Source of the DNA: Cubamyces lactineus | Lineage: Eukaryota; Basidiomycota; Agaricomycetes; Polyporales; Polyporaceae | DNA length: 64,000 nucleotides | Direction: 5' to 3' | Assembly (NCBI GenBank): GCA_022376465.1 | Contig: JACDTU010000003.1 | Span: 1,674,001 to 1,738,000 of the forward strand | Shown: piece after piece, positions 48,401 to 60,278 of the stretch | How positions within the stretch are numbered: the first letter of the stretch is position 1 | Layout of the letters: every line of letters begins with the position of its first letter | The notes under the pieces: model-generated | What the model saw: the letters and a program-made list of their open reading frames with translations, nothing else | Databases searched by the model: none | What the model was told of the DNA's origin: nothing | Position numbers and translations under genes: made by a program

Positions 48401-49242
48401 TTCAGATTACTCACCATGCGCATAGTAACCTGAACCGCCGACGGTATGCCCAGAATGACGAGACTCTGTATGTTGCCCCCGAGGATGAACGAACAGACTA
48501 TGTGAGTGTCGATCAGCACAGGAGCTATATAGGGTCTCACATATCTCATAGTCCCAACCACCTATGGCCAACTGGTACAGTGGTGTTCTCAAGTAAGTGA
48601 AACTGAAGCACTACATAGCTTTTCACTGACTGCTGTAACAGCACCGGCAAACGGCGATATGGGCATCCTGCCATAACTGGGGTACTACCTGTGCCGTGGC
48701 TACCTATCAAGCGGGGTCAGAGCCTGAACAGACATCGTGACACTGGCGACGACGGGAGCCTGGCAGTCGTCCTCACCTTACGGAAAAAGTACAGCGTCCA
48801 TCGGGAACGCCAGCCCAGTCAGCAGAGCAACGGCAGCGGCTCGAGCGGAGAGAATGCTCTTTCACCCGGCGGCGAGAATGTGGAGCCGTCCGACCGGTCT
48901 GTGTTGGGTAACCCATGGGAGGACCAGCCCCCGCGCCCACGCCCGCACACACATCGCAGTTCGCACAGCGCCCACCTGCGGCATCGCCTGAGCTTCGACG
49001 CCGCGTCGGGCGTAATCGTACTGCCCGAGGACGAGGATTGGATGGGCGCAGACGATAGCGACTCGGACGACTATGGAGACATGCAGAACTCGACGCTATC
49101 GGTGGTTGACGAGCGTAGGAGCGAAGCAAGCGAGGGAGGATACCAAGCGACTGCCGGCTCCCCAGGGCACGGGAAGCGCTACAGCACATACTACCACCAC
49201 CCGGAACGGAGAAGACAGCAGCAGCAACAGCAGACGAGGTAG
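45500..49242 (+). CDS. CSC1/DUF221 (OSCA/TMEM63-type) cation channel
   Basis: Multi-TM membrane protein of the calcium-permeable, osmo/mechanosensitive channel family (yeast Csc1, Rsn1, Phm7). MPPYFELGLRLFARAFN leads over a first intron to LTFEGPWFATQLTLSISIGLVSFLVFSYCRTRWPILFAPR (TM0). After two more helices, the cytoplasmic region carries ARTVMITHLPPHLQSEPALAEYFEQMDL and ATHVAFVTFE, the RRM-like fold of this family. HLAPEPRDIVWTNISHSPFASLVREWL precedes the pore helices, which continue to about 48260 (PPMINYGIVYPQAILIFVITLLYSVIQPLIL). The C-terminal tail is long, disordered and acidic, with a Gln run at the end. About 1,030 residues and a dozen introns. The assignment to the family is firm; the paralogue type is not. 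Confidence 0.9.
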
Positions 49243-49682
49243 AATTGGTATACCCTCTTACAAGCACATCCATGGTACCCTCCTTGACTCACTAGTGCGA
49301 ACATTACTTCGGATAATTCTTACGATAACGACCTGCACATATCGGTGTACGACGATCCAGAGATTCATGTCATTGCCCTATATACTTCGCATCAACATGC
49401 ACTTCGATTGGTCCAACTTTCAACGTGGGCGACCCTGCTATCGTCCTCTGTGGGTTGCATAGCGTAGTTATATCTCCCAAAGTCCCATCTGCGTGTTGGA
49501 CAATTAGTGCTCGAAGGAAACCTCTAAGACGCATTCAATCCTTCGCAAGGGTACAGCATTCAATATTGTGAACACGTGATCAAGAGGCGCGTTCTTGCCT
49601 TGCGTTCTTGCGCGCGTTGTTCAGTCCCAAGTTACCAGTCCTCTCTCTACTCTACGCTTCATTGTCCGTCTCCTGTGCCATC
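49243..49682. other. Intergenic, promoter of NSP1
   Basis: It separates two plus-strand genes. No coding signal or clear TATA box seen. Confidence 0.45.
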
Positions 49683-52186
49683 ATGAGCTTCTTTGGCCAG
49701 GGCGCGCAGGGTGCCAACAACCAGAACGCTCAGAACGCTGGGAATTCTGGGACTAGCAGTGGCCTGTTTGGTCAACCATCGACGGGTGGGACGGGTACGA
49801 CTGGAAGTGGTCTTTTCGGCGGAGGCTCAGCGTTCGGTGGTACGTGTGCATCTCCAGATGTCAGTCTCTTAGCTCATATATGAATGTAGCAAGGCCCGCT
49901 GGCGGAGGCCTCTTTGGTGGTGGTAACGCAACGCCTGCTGCAGGCAGCGGTCTCTTCGGCCAACCGAGCTCAAGTACTCCTGCTCCTGGCGGCGGATTGT
50001 TTGGATCGTCGACGAACACGAGCGCGCCCGCGCCAGGTGGTGGTCTGTTTGGCAGTTCCAACGCGAACGCGTCTACCGCTACGCCTGCAGCGGGATCGAC
50101 GAACACCGGTGGCGGCCTCTTTGGGGCCGGTGGGACCACCGGAGGAGGTCTCTTTGGCTCGAACACTGCGTCCAACACGACGAATGCCGCTTCCACACCA
50201 GGCGCTACCGGAACAACTGGCGGTTTATTTGGTTCGAGTACAACTGGCAGCGGAGGTCTGTTCGGCGGTGCGAAGCCCGCCACTCCAGCTGCAGGTACCA
50301 CTCCCGCGCCTGCTGGCGGCAGTTCCTTGTTCAGCAACACCTCTACAAGCAACACTGGTGGAGGACTGTTTGGAGGAGCAACCAATACCGCTAACAGCTC
50401 GAATACCGGCGGCAGCACCCTGTTTGGTGGCGCGACCTCGGGAGGAGGGCTCTTTGGGGCGGGCGCGAAGCCTGCTGACCAGTCTGCTAACACCTCATCA
50501 ACACCTGCTGCTGGAGGCGGACGTATGTCTCATATCTTGATCATGTTTCCATTGCACGCAATAATCGTTCATTACTTCTACAGTATTCGGAGGAGCAAGT
50601 GCTACTAATGCTAACACCACCAACAACTCTGGTACGCTATGACTTTCAGCCGCGCTGCCGTAACCACTGATTTGTACACCCTCGTTCTTAGCCGCTCCAA
50701 GTGGAGGTCTATTCGGCCTTCCGCCTAAGCCCGCAGATCCGCAAGGCACTGCTGCCGCTCCTGCCGCGAACGCTACTGCAACTCCAGGCGCAAGTGGGTC
50801 CGCTCCGGCTGCCCCGTCGGGTGGACTGTTCAGTGGGGGACTGTTCGGCAACAAGACAACATCTTCGACGCCCGCAGCAGGTACTGCGCCTGCAACTTCT
50901 ACATTCAACCTTGGCGGCGGCAACAAAGATGCGACCGCCAGTGCCTCCACGACCACGGGCACTACTGGTACGTTGACTGAATGGTTACATTTGAGCATCG
51001 CTATATACCGCCCTTCTAGGGACTGGTCCATCTCTCTTCAATCTTGGAGCCACCAAGCCTGAGGAGAAGAAAGATGAAAAGAAGGACGGGGCACCTGGTA
51101 AGACATCCTTCAATTAGGGTGCGAGTCTCGTGAACTCAATCTTTGCAGCAGCCCCAGCTTCTTCATTCAATCTCTTTGGTGACAAGAAAGCAGACGGGAG
51201 TCAGTGTTTCTGATGTACGTACGCCTGTCCGTTGCTCATAATATCACATATAGCCTCGACCACCGGATCGACTGCGGCGACTGGTGACAAACCCAAAGAT
51301 GGCGCTTCAGGTATGTCGTCAGTTCATTTGGCTATTATGAGCCCTAACGCATGCGACAGCAACCGCAGCTGCTCCTGGCGCGTCGACAGCTGCAGGAGCC
51401 CCCACTATCGCCGTACCACCACCATCGATGTTGCGTGGTAAGACCATCGAGGAGATCGTCAACAGGTGGTCGAGCGAGCTGGAGACGCACGTACGGGAAT
51501 TCAACAAGTTCGCAAGCGAAGTAGCTGTGTGGGATCGTGCCCTCATCGAGAATGGAAACAACGTCAGCATCCCTTCACTTTGTCATGACGCCGTGCTGAC
51601 ATACTGCCCGTAGCTCGCGCGGCTGTATGCGACCGTTCTCGCGGCAGAACGGGAACAGACCGACATTGACCAGTCCCTCGATCACATCGAGCAGCAGCAG
51701 AGGGACCTCGCTTCGACGCTCGACGCGTATGAAAAATCGACAGAAGAGATCCTGGGTGGCCAAGGCAGTAGCCTCCGCGCGCTCGACACGGGCCCCGCGG
51801 ACACCGAGCGTGACAAAAAGTGCGTATCCGTCGTCCTTCCTTCCTAATCCTCTCCCGCTAACCGCTTACGCAGCTACATGCTCGCCACGGAGCTCCACGG
51901 TCACCTGGACGACCTCTCGGGCTCGCTCATGCAGATGATCGACGCCGTGAACGCGCTGTCGCTCCCCGCGAACGGCGCGAACGGCCAGGCGCAGGACGGC
52001 GGCGAGGACGCGATCGGGCAGATTGCACAGATCTTGAGCAGCCACCTCGAGAGCCTGCAGTGGATCGACGGCGCGGTGCGCGAGCTCGACACGAAGGTGA
52101 ACGACGTCGAGCGCCGCGTGCGTGCGTCGACGGATGGCACCCTCGGATCGAGTACGAAGTCGAGGGGTTACGGGCTTGGGCGATGA
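49683..52186 (+). CDS. NSP1: Nucleoporin NSP1/NUP62-like with GLFG repeats
   Basis: FG nucleoporin of the central channel and of the NUP82 complex. The N-terminal two thirds are disordered, Gly/Ser/Thr/Ala-rich and studded with GLFG units (SGLFGQP, GGLFGGG, GGLFGSS and so on, more than fifteen copies from 49755 to about 50860), with FSFNLFG near 51160. The C-terminal domain begins PSMLRGKTIEEIVNRWSSEL and continues VREFNKFASEVAVWDRALIENGNN-LARLYATVL, matching the Nsp1_C coiled coil. QSLDHIEQQQRDLASTLDAYEKS and LDDLSGSLMQMIDAVNAL make the next two coils. About 660 residues. GLFG is more usual in Nup49/57/98-type proteins, while yeast Nsp1 has FSFG, so the name rests on the C-terminal domain. 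Confidence 0.87.
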
Positions 52187-52826
52187 TGAGCTGGCTGGCC
52201 CCATCTGCGATGTACCAATACTCCCGCATTGTACGCACTCGGATGGTTCTCTGATGACGCTTTTGTATATGACACGCGATTCTCCGCGACGCCGGTGAAT
52301 TGTCCGAGTGTTCTTAGTTTGATCGAGTTGAATCCTCGAAGGTCGACTTCGACGGCGAGGCCGGATTGAACGCTACTGGTGATCCTAGCTTCACGGTGCT
52401 GCGATATATATACAAACGTCAACACCGAAGGCGACCTAAGGCCTATAGCCTGATTGCTGCTACCTACACAAATAGAATCTAAGCGATTTCTCGTACGCTG
52501 CGTTATTACTCGGGCTCGCCGGTTCGCCAGAACGACAGCGTGCCCGCGATGTGTACAATATATGTATTTCGTGCAACGTGTGGCGCGAAGGCCATCGTCT
52601 CAGTAAGTCCGTAATGAACGACTCGCGTCGTTCATTGATCGTGAAGCTTTGAAGAGCCGCCATCCCAGGCGGCACGTCCATCCCCTGATATAGACCAGGG
52701 TATGGCGCCCTGGACCCTAGTTCGCACTTATAGCTTGTAGCTTGCTTGACTCGTCCACCTACCCCACTCTAAATCCGCAGTCAAGCAAGACGCGCTGGCG
52801 CCCGGAGAGCCGCCGCACACCCCCGC
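52187..52826. other. Convergent intergenic region
   Basis: It holds the 3' ends of NSP1 and the DHA1-type transporter. No other coding signal seen. Confidence 0.45.
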
Positions 52827-55136
52827 TCAGCGCGCGAGAGAGCTGCGCGCGCGCATGCGCTCGCCGTAGAACCAGAGGAAGATGGGGAAGGGGATGCCGA
52901 GGACGATGGCGAGCCCGGCCAGGAGCGAGTTGCCGCCCCCGAGCCCGAGCGTGTCGTACATCTGGCTGCCGAAGAGCGGGAAGGCGAACCCGAGCATCGA
53001 GCGGAAGACCTGTGCGGGATGAACGGGAGGAGGAGGGGAGGACGTCGGTTAGTAGCGGGCCCCGGGTTAGGTATAAGCAATGAGTGAGACGTACGGATGC
53101 GGCGGCCAGGGCGCTCGCGGCGTATGTGAAGGTGTCTACGAGGTACAGTTGGATGGGCAGGCTGGAAAATGAGTCAGCGGAAGTTGAGCATGAGCGGAAC
53201 ATGGAATTGTAGGATGACGACGTACAAGGTGGTCATCATGCCAAACCCGAAGATCCCGGTGCCGATGATGGGCATTATCCAGTGGATGTGTGCTTGGGCC
53301 GACCAGCCGTACCAGCTGCGCGAAAAGACGTTATTAGACATGTGTGGGGGCTGTATGGAGTTGGAGGTAGTTAAAACCACGCACAATACGCCGATAGGGA
53401 CGAAGATCGAGCCAAAGATGAGCGCAGGGATGCGGAACTCAGGCTTCCCCTTCCCGCCATTTTTCGCGACGAGCTGTGTGATCGGACTTGTACGTTAGCA
53501 AACGATGCGTCGACGTGTAGATGCGGTTCGGCGACCTACGTGTGCATAGACCTGGTCCGCGAAGTAGGCACCGAAGAGTGTCGCGGAGAAGAAGCCGACG
53601 CCCAGTCCGATGTAGGCGAGACCACCGATGCCAATGCTGAACCCGTAGATGCCGGTGAAGATGTCTGAACGAAGTCGTCCTGTCAGTGGCTTTTCTGGAG
53701 GCTCTGAAGTGGATCAAACTCACCTGGGAAGACAGCGAACATGAGGTAGTATATACCTATGTGGGTACCATTTTAGTTCACCTGTAATTTTCTGATGTTC
53801 GCGGATTTGACATACCGTACATCCTGTGTAAATTAAGGTGAGCAGGGGGGTACTGAAGAACGGCATGGTATGACGGCTTACAATGCCATGTATGCGCTGA
53901 GCAGGAAGCAGATGATACTCCTAGTCAGCAAGATGAACGGCCGCGTCATATCCACCCATAGCCTGTGAGCCTTGCTTCCATGCTCGGCGATGAGATGGGG
54001 GTGGGCCTTCGCGGCCTTCTCAGGGTCTCCCATCTTCTTCGCGCGGCGCAGACGGATCACAGGGTGGTACGTCTCACGCAGGAGAGGGATGCCAATCACG
54101 GCGGCCACACCGCACAGGCCGGCGACGACGACGAAGATGTATTTGAAGCCGATGTTCTCTGCGATGAACCCGCCCGCTACTGGGCCGATGACGGGCCCTA
54201 GGAGGGGCCCGAGAGAGTAGAGCGCCATCGCCGAAGCCCTCTCCTTTTCTGAGAACAAATCACTGATAGTGCCGCCGCCGCATGCAATGGGGGCACTCCC
54301 GACGAAGCCAGCTGTTGGACGCTGATCAGACCGTGGGCGGTGTTGGAGGGCTTATGGGGACGTACATAACACGCGGAAAACAATCAAGTCAGCGACTGTT
54401 GGCGAGTAAGCACAACCGAAGCTGAAGCCCAAGAAGAAAAGGTTTCCGAGATGAAGCACCTGCGCCGCACATAGTTGCTGGTGAGTTATGTGCCCCAGCT
54501 CGGAAGCCGCCCGAGTGCGCGACTCACCCAAGTACGTCCATAGATCTCCGACAATGGCGCTAGGAAAAGAGGTCCGATGGCAAATGTGAAGAGGAAGACA
54601 CTGAGGGTAGCGGCTATTTCCGTCTGGCTCGTAATACCGTAATGCGAGGCAATATCCGGGAGCGCTGGGGCCATCATAGAGGACCCAAGGGGGGTTACAA
54701 ATGTATACAATGACACCTGCAGACCACCGCGTGGTCAGGCAGGACTCGTCTCATCCACGCAGTGCCGGCGACGTACGATAGAGACCATGGTCCATTTCTT
54801 GCCAAGGGACCAGTTCCTAGGGTTGATGGGATCGTGTGCCCAGTCCTCCTCGGCATTCTCTAGTGCTTCTTCCTACATCGGGCCCGCGGAGGGCGAGTGA
54901 GGACCCACAGCCACCCACAATGAGCGCATCGGACGCACCTTCTTGTCTTCTGGAAAGGCAGACTCGCCCTCTCCGCCGTGGAGGACTCCGTCGTCCTTCG
55001 CGTGAGGAGCGTGGTCATCAGTGATGTCCGCGTTCGCGGGGACGTGAACGTGGGTGCCTGACGAGATGGTGGAGCTCCTGGAGACCTTGGCGCCTGGGGC
55101 GGGGGCCTGCGCGTTGTCGAGCTGGGAGTCCGACAT
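52827..55136 (-). CDS. MFS transporter, DHA1 (drug:H+ antiporter) type
   Basis: About 560 residues. A long disordered cytosolic N-terminus (MSDSQLDNAQAPAPGAKVSR, with an SSTISSG phosphosite-like stretch) precedes WAHDPINPRNWSLGKKWTM, the DP.NP.NWS motif of fungal DHA1 transporters. TM1 is VSLYTFVTPLGSSMMAPALPDIA. LSEIYGRTWV gives motif A, and CGFVGSAPIACGGGTISDLFSEKERASAMALYSLGPLLGPVIGPVAGG gives motif C. The central loop reads LRRAKKMGDPEKAAKAHPH. C-terminal helices follow to FGSQMYDTLGLGGGNSLLAG and FLWFYGERMRARSSLAR. Substrate (drug, polyamine or other) is unknown. The start at 55136 is the first ATG after the TATATA at 55225; the open frame further upstream has no ATG. Confidence 0.88.
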
Positions 55137-55224
55137 TGGGCTGGCGGTGGCACGGGCGGGACCAGGACCAGGAGCGGAGGCAGGGAGGAGGAACGGGGGA
55201 AGGACGACGGAGGCCACGAGGGAC

Positions 55225-55230
55225 TATATA
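55225..55230 (-). promoter_or_regulatory. TATA box of the DHA1-type transporter
   Basis: TATATA about 90 bases before the ATG at 55136. It supports starting there rather than further upstream. Confidence 0.45.
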
Positions 55231-55317
55231 TCAGTCGACGCAGGGTGTCATACGCGATTTGTAGACGACCTTCCCGGGAGCCTTGCCCGCTACAGCCAAG
55301 ATCCTGCCTTCCACCTA

Positions 55318-55408
55318 GTCTGCTACGAAATCGAGGGGTTGTAGGGGAGGCTGAGGAAAGTGCTTGCGGATCAACGTGCCGAGTGATGGCCGATGTGCCG
55401 CGGTGGCT
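55318..55408 (+). repeat. Left arm of a 91-bp inverted repeat
   Basis: Starts gtctgctacgaaatcgaggg and ends gtgccgcggtggct. It matches the reverse complement of 55792-55882 with two mismatches. The arm lies about 90 bases upstream of the transporter TATA box. It has no coding role that I can see. Confidence 0.9.
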
Positions 55409-55791
55409 TCACGGGGCGCTAATGCATCGTCCACAACGTCTTACTGTACTTCATGTGGAGCAAAGCAGTACTGCGTTGCGCACATACATAACTGGGCATG
55501 CAGCAAAGCTCTCCGTGCGCTCGTTCAACGTTGGACTGCGTTTTACTCATCTTTAACTGCTCAAATTCGCAGGTGGCGAGGGCCCGTGGCTCTGCTGCAT
55601 GATCACAGGCGAGATACATGGGCATGGCCTGCAAAATTAAATTGTCGAGGGGTTGGGGGGTTCAGAACTGATCTGGTCTTGCTTTGCATAGATCTACATA
55701 CAGGTCTGGTATGAGCAGCTGTGGCGACGAGCACGATAGAGTGTACTTACAGAGTCCACAAGTCCAAAGTCCCAGAGACTGAGAGCCTCTC

Positions 55792-55882
55792 AGCCACCGC
55801 GGCACCTCGGCCATCACTCGGCACGTTGATCCGCAAGCACTTTCCTCAGCCTCCCCTACGACCCCTCGATTTCGTAGCAGAC
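55792..55882 (-). repeat. Right arm of the 91-bp inverted repeat
   Basis: Reverse complement of the left arm with two mismatches. The 383-base spacer (55409-55791) is unique and shows no coding signal. Arms plus spacer make a 565-base unit. No clear target-site duplication flanks it: the outer bases share only ccac. Confidence 0.9.
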
Positions 55883-56482
55883 GTCCGTGGCGCTCGTCCC
55901 TCCCTCCCCTCAATAGAGCGCCTCGGTACGTCTGCCTAGGGGAGACTACCTTCCACCGCTTGTCAACCTTGCAGAATCTCAGCCTGCCGGCGCCTAGCGT
56001 GCTAATTCTCTCCCTTGCTTGCTTTAACCTCTACTCGGGGCCCTTCTTTACGTACGTCCTGCGCGGATCGACGCTGTTATTCGACGGCGTCTCGTCTGTC
56101 AGGGTCTTGTGCATCGCAGCCTCCGCAGTGCTCGCCCTCCCCCTTCGTTCCAGCAGTCGTCCCACCCAGCGCGACCGTCTCTCGCGTCAGCAGGTCCAGT
56201 CAAAGTCATCAGGTTCACCCGCTCCCCTCGTGCGACTTTCCCCACATTGATGTGATCAACCAACTCCGAGGAGCTCGGACGTTTTAAGGGATTAGCACTT
56301 TACACTTTAGGTACATACTAGAAATCGCACGAAAGCCTTCGAACGTCGACATATATAATACCGAGCGTTAATTGGCATCTAACTTACATGTACGCCTTCG
56401 GCACCTCAGTGTGCTTGGGAAACGTGCAGCGTTAGGTTGGCAATAGCGAGAAAGTAGAAGGCAGCAATCATACACGAAGTCA
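55883..56482. other. Intergenic, no gene recognised
   Basis: The stretch from the inverted repeat to the PRP5 stop holds Pyr-rich sequence with no supported gene. Confidence 0.4.
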
Positions 56483-59400
56483 TCATACAACACTGTATCT
56501 GCCCGAAGTAGCCGTCGGGTTGCGCATCTCGGCCTGCAGAGCCGCAGCAGACGCCTCCACCAGTAGACGTTTGATTTCCCGAACGGCTTGTTCCACCTGT
56601 AGGCATCACCATGAGCATCGCGCTCGACACGTAAAACAGCTGGACTGCACTCACCCGCCATTCCTCATTCGACTCAATAAGCAGATGCAGCTTGGGAGGT
56701 CCTTCCGGTGGCGGTTCTTTCCCGGGCTCGTAGTAGATACCTGTGCGCCCAGTACAAGTCAGCCAAAAGTCGCAAGACGCACGTCCAAGATCATCGTGCT
56801 TACCCTTGTTTGTCACCGACGCGCCCGTCATATCGATGAGCTGCACCATCGTCTCCTTGTTCGTGACCCGCCACCGCGCCTTCTGCGGGTAGTCGTTGAT
56901 GGGGATGATCGCGTGGAACTCGGTCGCGTCGATCGCGGTCCGCTTCGTCGTGAGCTCCTCGTGCTGCAGCTGCGACTGCGCGACGAGCTTGTGCGCCCGG
57001 AGCTGCGCGTTGAGCTTCGCGACGACGCTGAGCGCCTGTTTGTGCGCGGGCGTGTCCTTGCCCGCGCGATCGGCCGCCTCCTGCGCGGCGCGTAACGAGT
57101 TCTGCAGCTTCTCCTCCTCCTTCTGCTGGGCGAGACGCCGGGCCGCGGCCGCGGCGCCCGCCACTCCAAGGATGCCCTTGGAGGAATCGGGTGCCGGACC
57201 ACGCTTGACTTCGACCTTGAAGTTCCCAAACGTCATGTCATCTGTTGGCGCGGCGACCGTCGCCGCCTTGGTCTCCGCTTCTGCCTTCTCTTCCTCAGGT
57301 TCGCCGTATGCCTTGCGTTCCGCCTTCTCCTTCGCGTCACGCTCCTGGTCGAGTCGGTCGAGGCCCTTGCCGCCGAATCCAGAGCCGGCGGCTTTCGCCT
57401 TGCCAGCCTTGACTTTCTCGAGGAAACCTGCACGGATTTGTTCAGCCCATTCTCCTGAATCAAGCATTGGAAATGCCACACACCATTAGCAAGGTCCTCA
57501 AGTTCCTTAGGCATCGCGGCATTACTGGCTTTGAGCGCCCGGTAGATATCCACCGAGTACCTGTCCTGCTCAGGCGTGATGAAGGTAACACAGGTTCCCT
57601 TGTTGCCTGCACGTCCAGTACGGCCTGCACGGTGCACGTAATCCTCCATGTGGTTCGGCGCATCGTAGTTGATGACCAGCTTCAGCTGCTTGACGTCCAG
57701 ACCCCGCGCGGCAACGGAAGTCGCAATGACGATGGGGACGACACCAGACTTGAAGTCCGCGATAGTGGAGTCACGGTCCACCTGGTCTTTGCCACCGTGT
57801 AGCGACATGCAAAGGTAGCCTTTGCGCATGAGCTCGCGCAGAAGGTTATCGGCGGCCTCCTGCCGGTCAACGAAGATGAGTGTGCGACACTCGGGATCCT
57901 CGTTGTACGTTTGGCCGAGGATCTCGAGAAGGCGATTGAACTTGCTGTCCTCCTCGCGCACTTCCACGATCTGTTCGATCTCGGGCGCGACGACAGACCG
58001 CCCACCAACAGTGATTTCCAACGGCTTGCGAAGGATCTTCCGCGCAAGGGAATCCATCTGCTTGGGGAAGGTGGCAGAGAAGAGAACGGTCTGCCTGTCA
58101 GGGCGGATGTTGTTGACGATCTTCATGACCTGAGGTTCGAAACCCATGTCGAACATACGATCCGCCTCGTCTAGCACAAGGTAGGTGACCCGCTTCAAAT
58201 TCGTAACGCGTCCCGAATTCGCCGTTAGGAGGTCAATCATACGTCCTGGTGTGCAGACGATGATTTCTGCCCCCTTCTTCATCTCCGCGATTTGGTCCTT
58301 GATGGGCGAGCCACCGTACGCACAGACAGCCTACAGGCACAGATCAGAAGCAGAACAGGATGAGCAAGACGATAAGACTCACGCGGAGACCCAGCACACG
58401 GAGGAAAGGCTTACACTCGCGGTGAATCTGGACAGCCAGCTCGCGCGTGGGGGTCATGATGACGGCGATGGGCCCCTCCATCTGTTCTAGAGGCCGCTGA
58501 TCCTTGATATGCCGGAACATGGGAAGGAGGAATGCAATCGTCTTTCCTGAACCTGTCTTCGCTACACCGATGACGTCGCGCCCCGACATGATGGCGGGAA
58601 TGGCTTGCGCCTGAATCGGGGTTGGTGCCTGGTAGCCAAGTTTCTTGATCACCTCCAGGCTAAAGAACAAAAGATGAGCGATGGATATATACTGCCATGC
58701 AATCATGCTCACCAGCTCGCAGGCAAGCCGAAATGGCTCCACTTAGTGACCGGACGTGGGCAGTCCACGCCGCGGATTTTAATTCCATCCAGCTCAAGAC
58801 GAAGCAGATCCGCTTCTTCGTCCGTCATCTCTGCGACATCTGGCGGAGGGATGTAGAATTCCTTGCGGAACGGTTCATAGGCAACCTTCGAATGGTCGAC
58901 TAGGGCCAGGTCTTTCTTCTTCGCCTTCTTCGCCGCGAGAGCCAGAATGTCCTCAGGGTTGAGCTCTGTCGCGTCAAGCTCGTCGACTTCTGGTCCTTCC
59001 TCCTCTGCGTCGTCGGCATGGTCGTCTAAGCGCACGCCCAGGTGCCCAGATGCCTTCATCTTCTTCATGTCCTCGAGATTGACCTTCTTTACCTCCTCCT
59101 TGACGCCGCTCATGAATGCGTCCAGAGGGTCAACTTCATCATCCTCATCCATAGCATCTGACGCTTTGGCTGCTGAGGTAACGGTGGTCTCTTCCTCTTC
59201 GTCATCGCCTTCGAGGCTGCCAATCTTGCCGACCTCTTCCGTCATAGTCATGTCTACTTCGGGCAGGTCAAGTGTCTGGAGCTTCATCTTCGTCTCAACC
59301 GAATCATCGAAGGCAGCTGCAGACTTTGTAGTCTTCAACACCTCGGGCTTTATAGGAAGTCCTTTCAGTCCGAGGCTTCCCAAAGCAGAACGGTTGAGTG

Positions 59401-60057
59401 AGCCAGCAGTTGATGCAGTCGTCGCAGCTACAAAGGATCAAGTGGTATGAAATCACGAAGCATGTAGAGTTAGAGGACTAACTCACCCGCAGCCGACTTC
59501 CCCGCCAACGCCATGGCCTTGGCCTTAGCCTCGTCAAGAGCCTTCTTTGCTTCACGCTCCTTCTTCCAGGCTTCGAGCTTGGCTCGCTTCGCCTTGAGCT
59601 TCTCATCCTCCACTGGCGGAGTTGCGGGCTTGCTCTCGGGCTGAGGCTGGGCTCTGGGAGGAGATGGTGGTCGGTCCCGGTCTCGACGCTCTCGGGAGCG
59701 AGAGCGACGACGTTCGTCCCTTCTATCGTCGCGGTAATCCCGGCGGCGGTCGTCGCGATACCTGTCGTCGCGGTATCTGTCCCGATCCCGGTCTCTTTCT
59801 CTGTCCCTCTCCCTATCTCTGTCTCTCACATCCCTGTCCCTGTCCCGGTCTCGGTGACCGTCCCTATCCCGATGCCCGTCCCTCTCCCTCTCTCTGTCGC
59901 GGTAGCCGTCCCTGTCCCGGTCATCGTCGTACCTCGATCTAGTGGGCCTTTGGGCGTTGCGCCTGGTCGGCGACGGAGACCGCGGTGAAGAGCGGTGAGA
60001 CGGCCTTACCCTCTTATTAGGCGAGTCTGGTGAATAAGATCTGTCTCTCCGTGCCAT
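56483..60057 (-). CDS. PRP5: DEAD-box splicing helicase PRP5 (DDX46)
   Basis: ATP-dependent helicase that remodels U2 snRNP and proofreads branch-site pairing in pre-spliceosome assembly. The N-terminus is RS/RD/RE-rich (59660-59950), like metazoan DDX46. An acidic region ([19 protein letters not shown]) is the DPLDAFM motif typical of PRP5. Helicase motifs in order: [56 protein letters not shown], then [26 protein letters not shown] and HRAGRTGR. The C-terminal region has a long helix and ends in a KH-like extension around [25 protein letters not shown]. About 1,100 residues with few introns (near 58330-58370, 58660-58710, 59430-59490). Divergent from the PI31 gene with 221 bases between starts. 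Confidence 0.95.
59665..59960 (-). repeat. RD/RE dipeptide-coding low-complexity array in PRP5
   Basis: Imperfect array of Arg-Asp and Arg-Glu codons with the DNA period of about 6 bases (ccgatcccggtctct and similar). It codes the flexible RS-like domain of PRP5. Confidence 0.85.
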
Positions 60058-60278
60058 GGTGAATGGAGTAAAAAGAGACACGAGAGAGTGGATGGAAGCT
60101 GCTAGCAAGTCGTTGCGAATTACAAGTACCGCGAGGCGCGCGAAGGCGAGTAGGGCATGGTAGGCGCCCGTTCTTTCTTTGCCTCTATTTGCTTCTTATG
60201 CCATATTCGGTAGGAGAGTGCGTACGATCTCTGCTATATGGGCGTCTATGTCTCCCCGCAACATATCCCCCTACGACG

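Noticed and set aside
49861..50493. 210-codon open frame opposite the FG region of NSP1
   Set aside because: Pro/Val-rich antisense shadow of the GLFG repeats.
56520..57495. Open frames opposite the C-terminal part of PRP5
   Set aside because: Antisense shadows of a GC-rich coding exon; no splice or family support.
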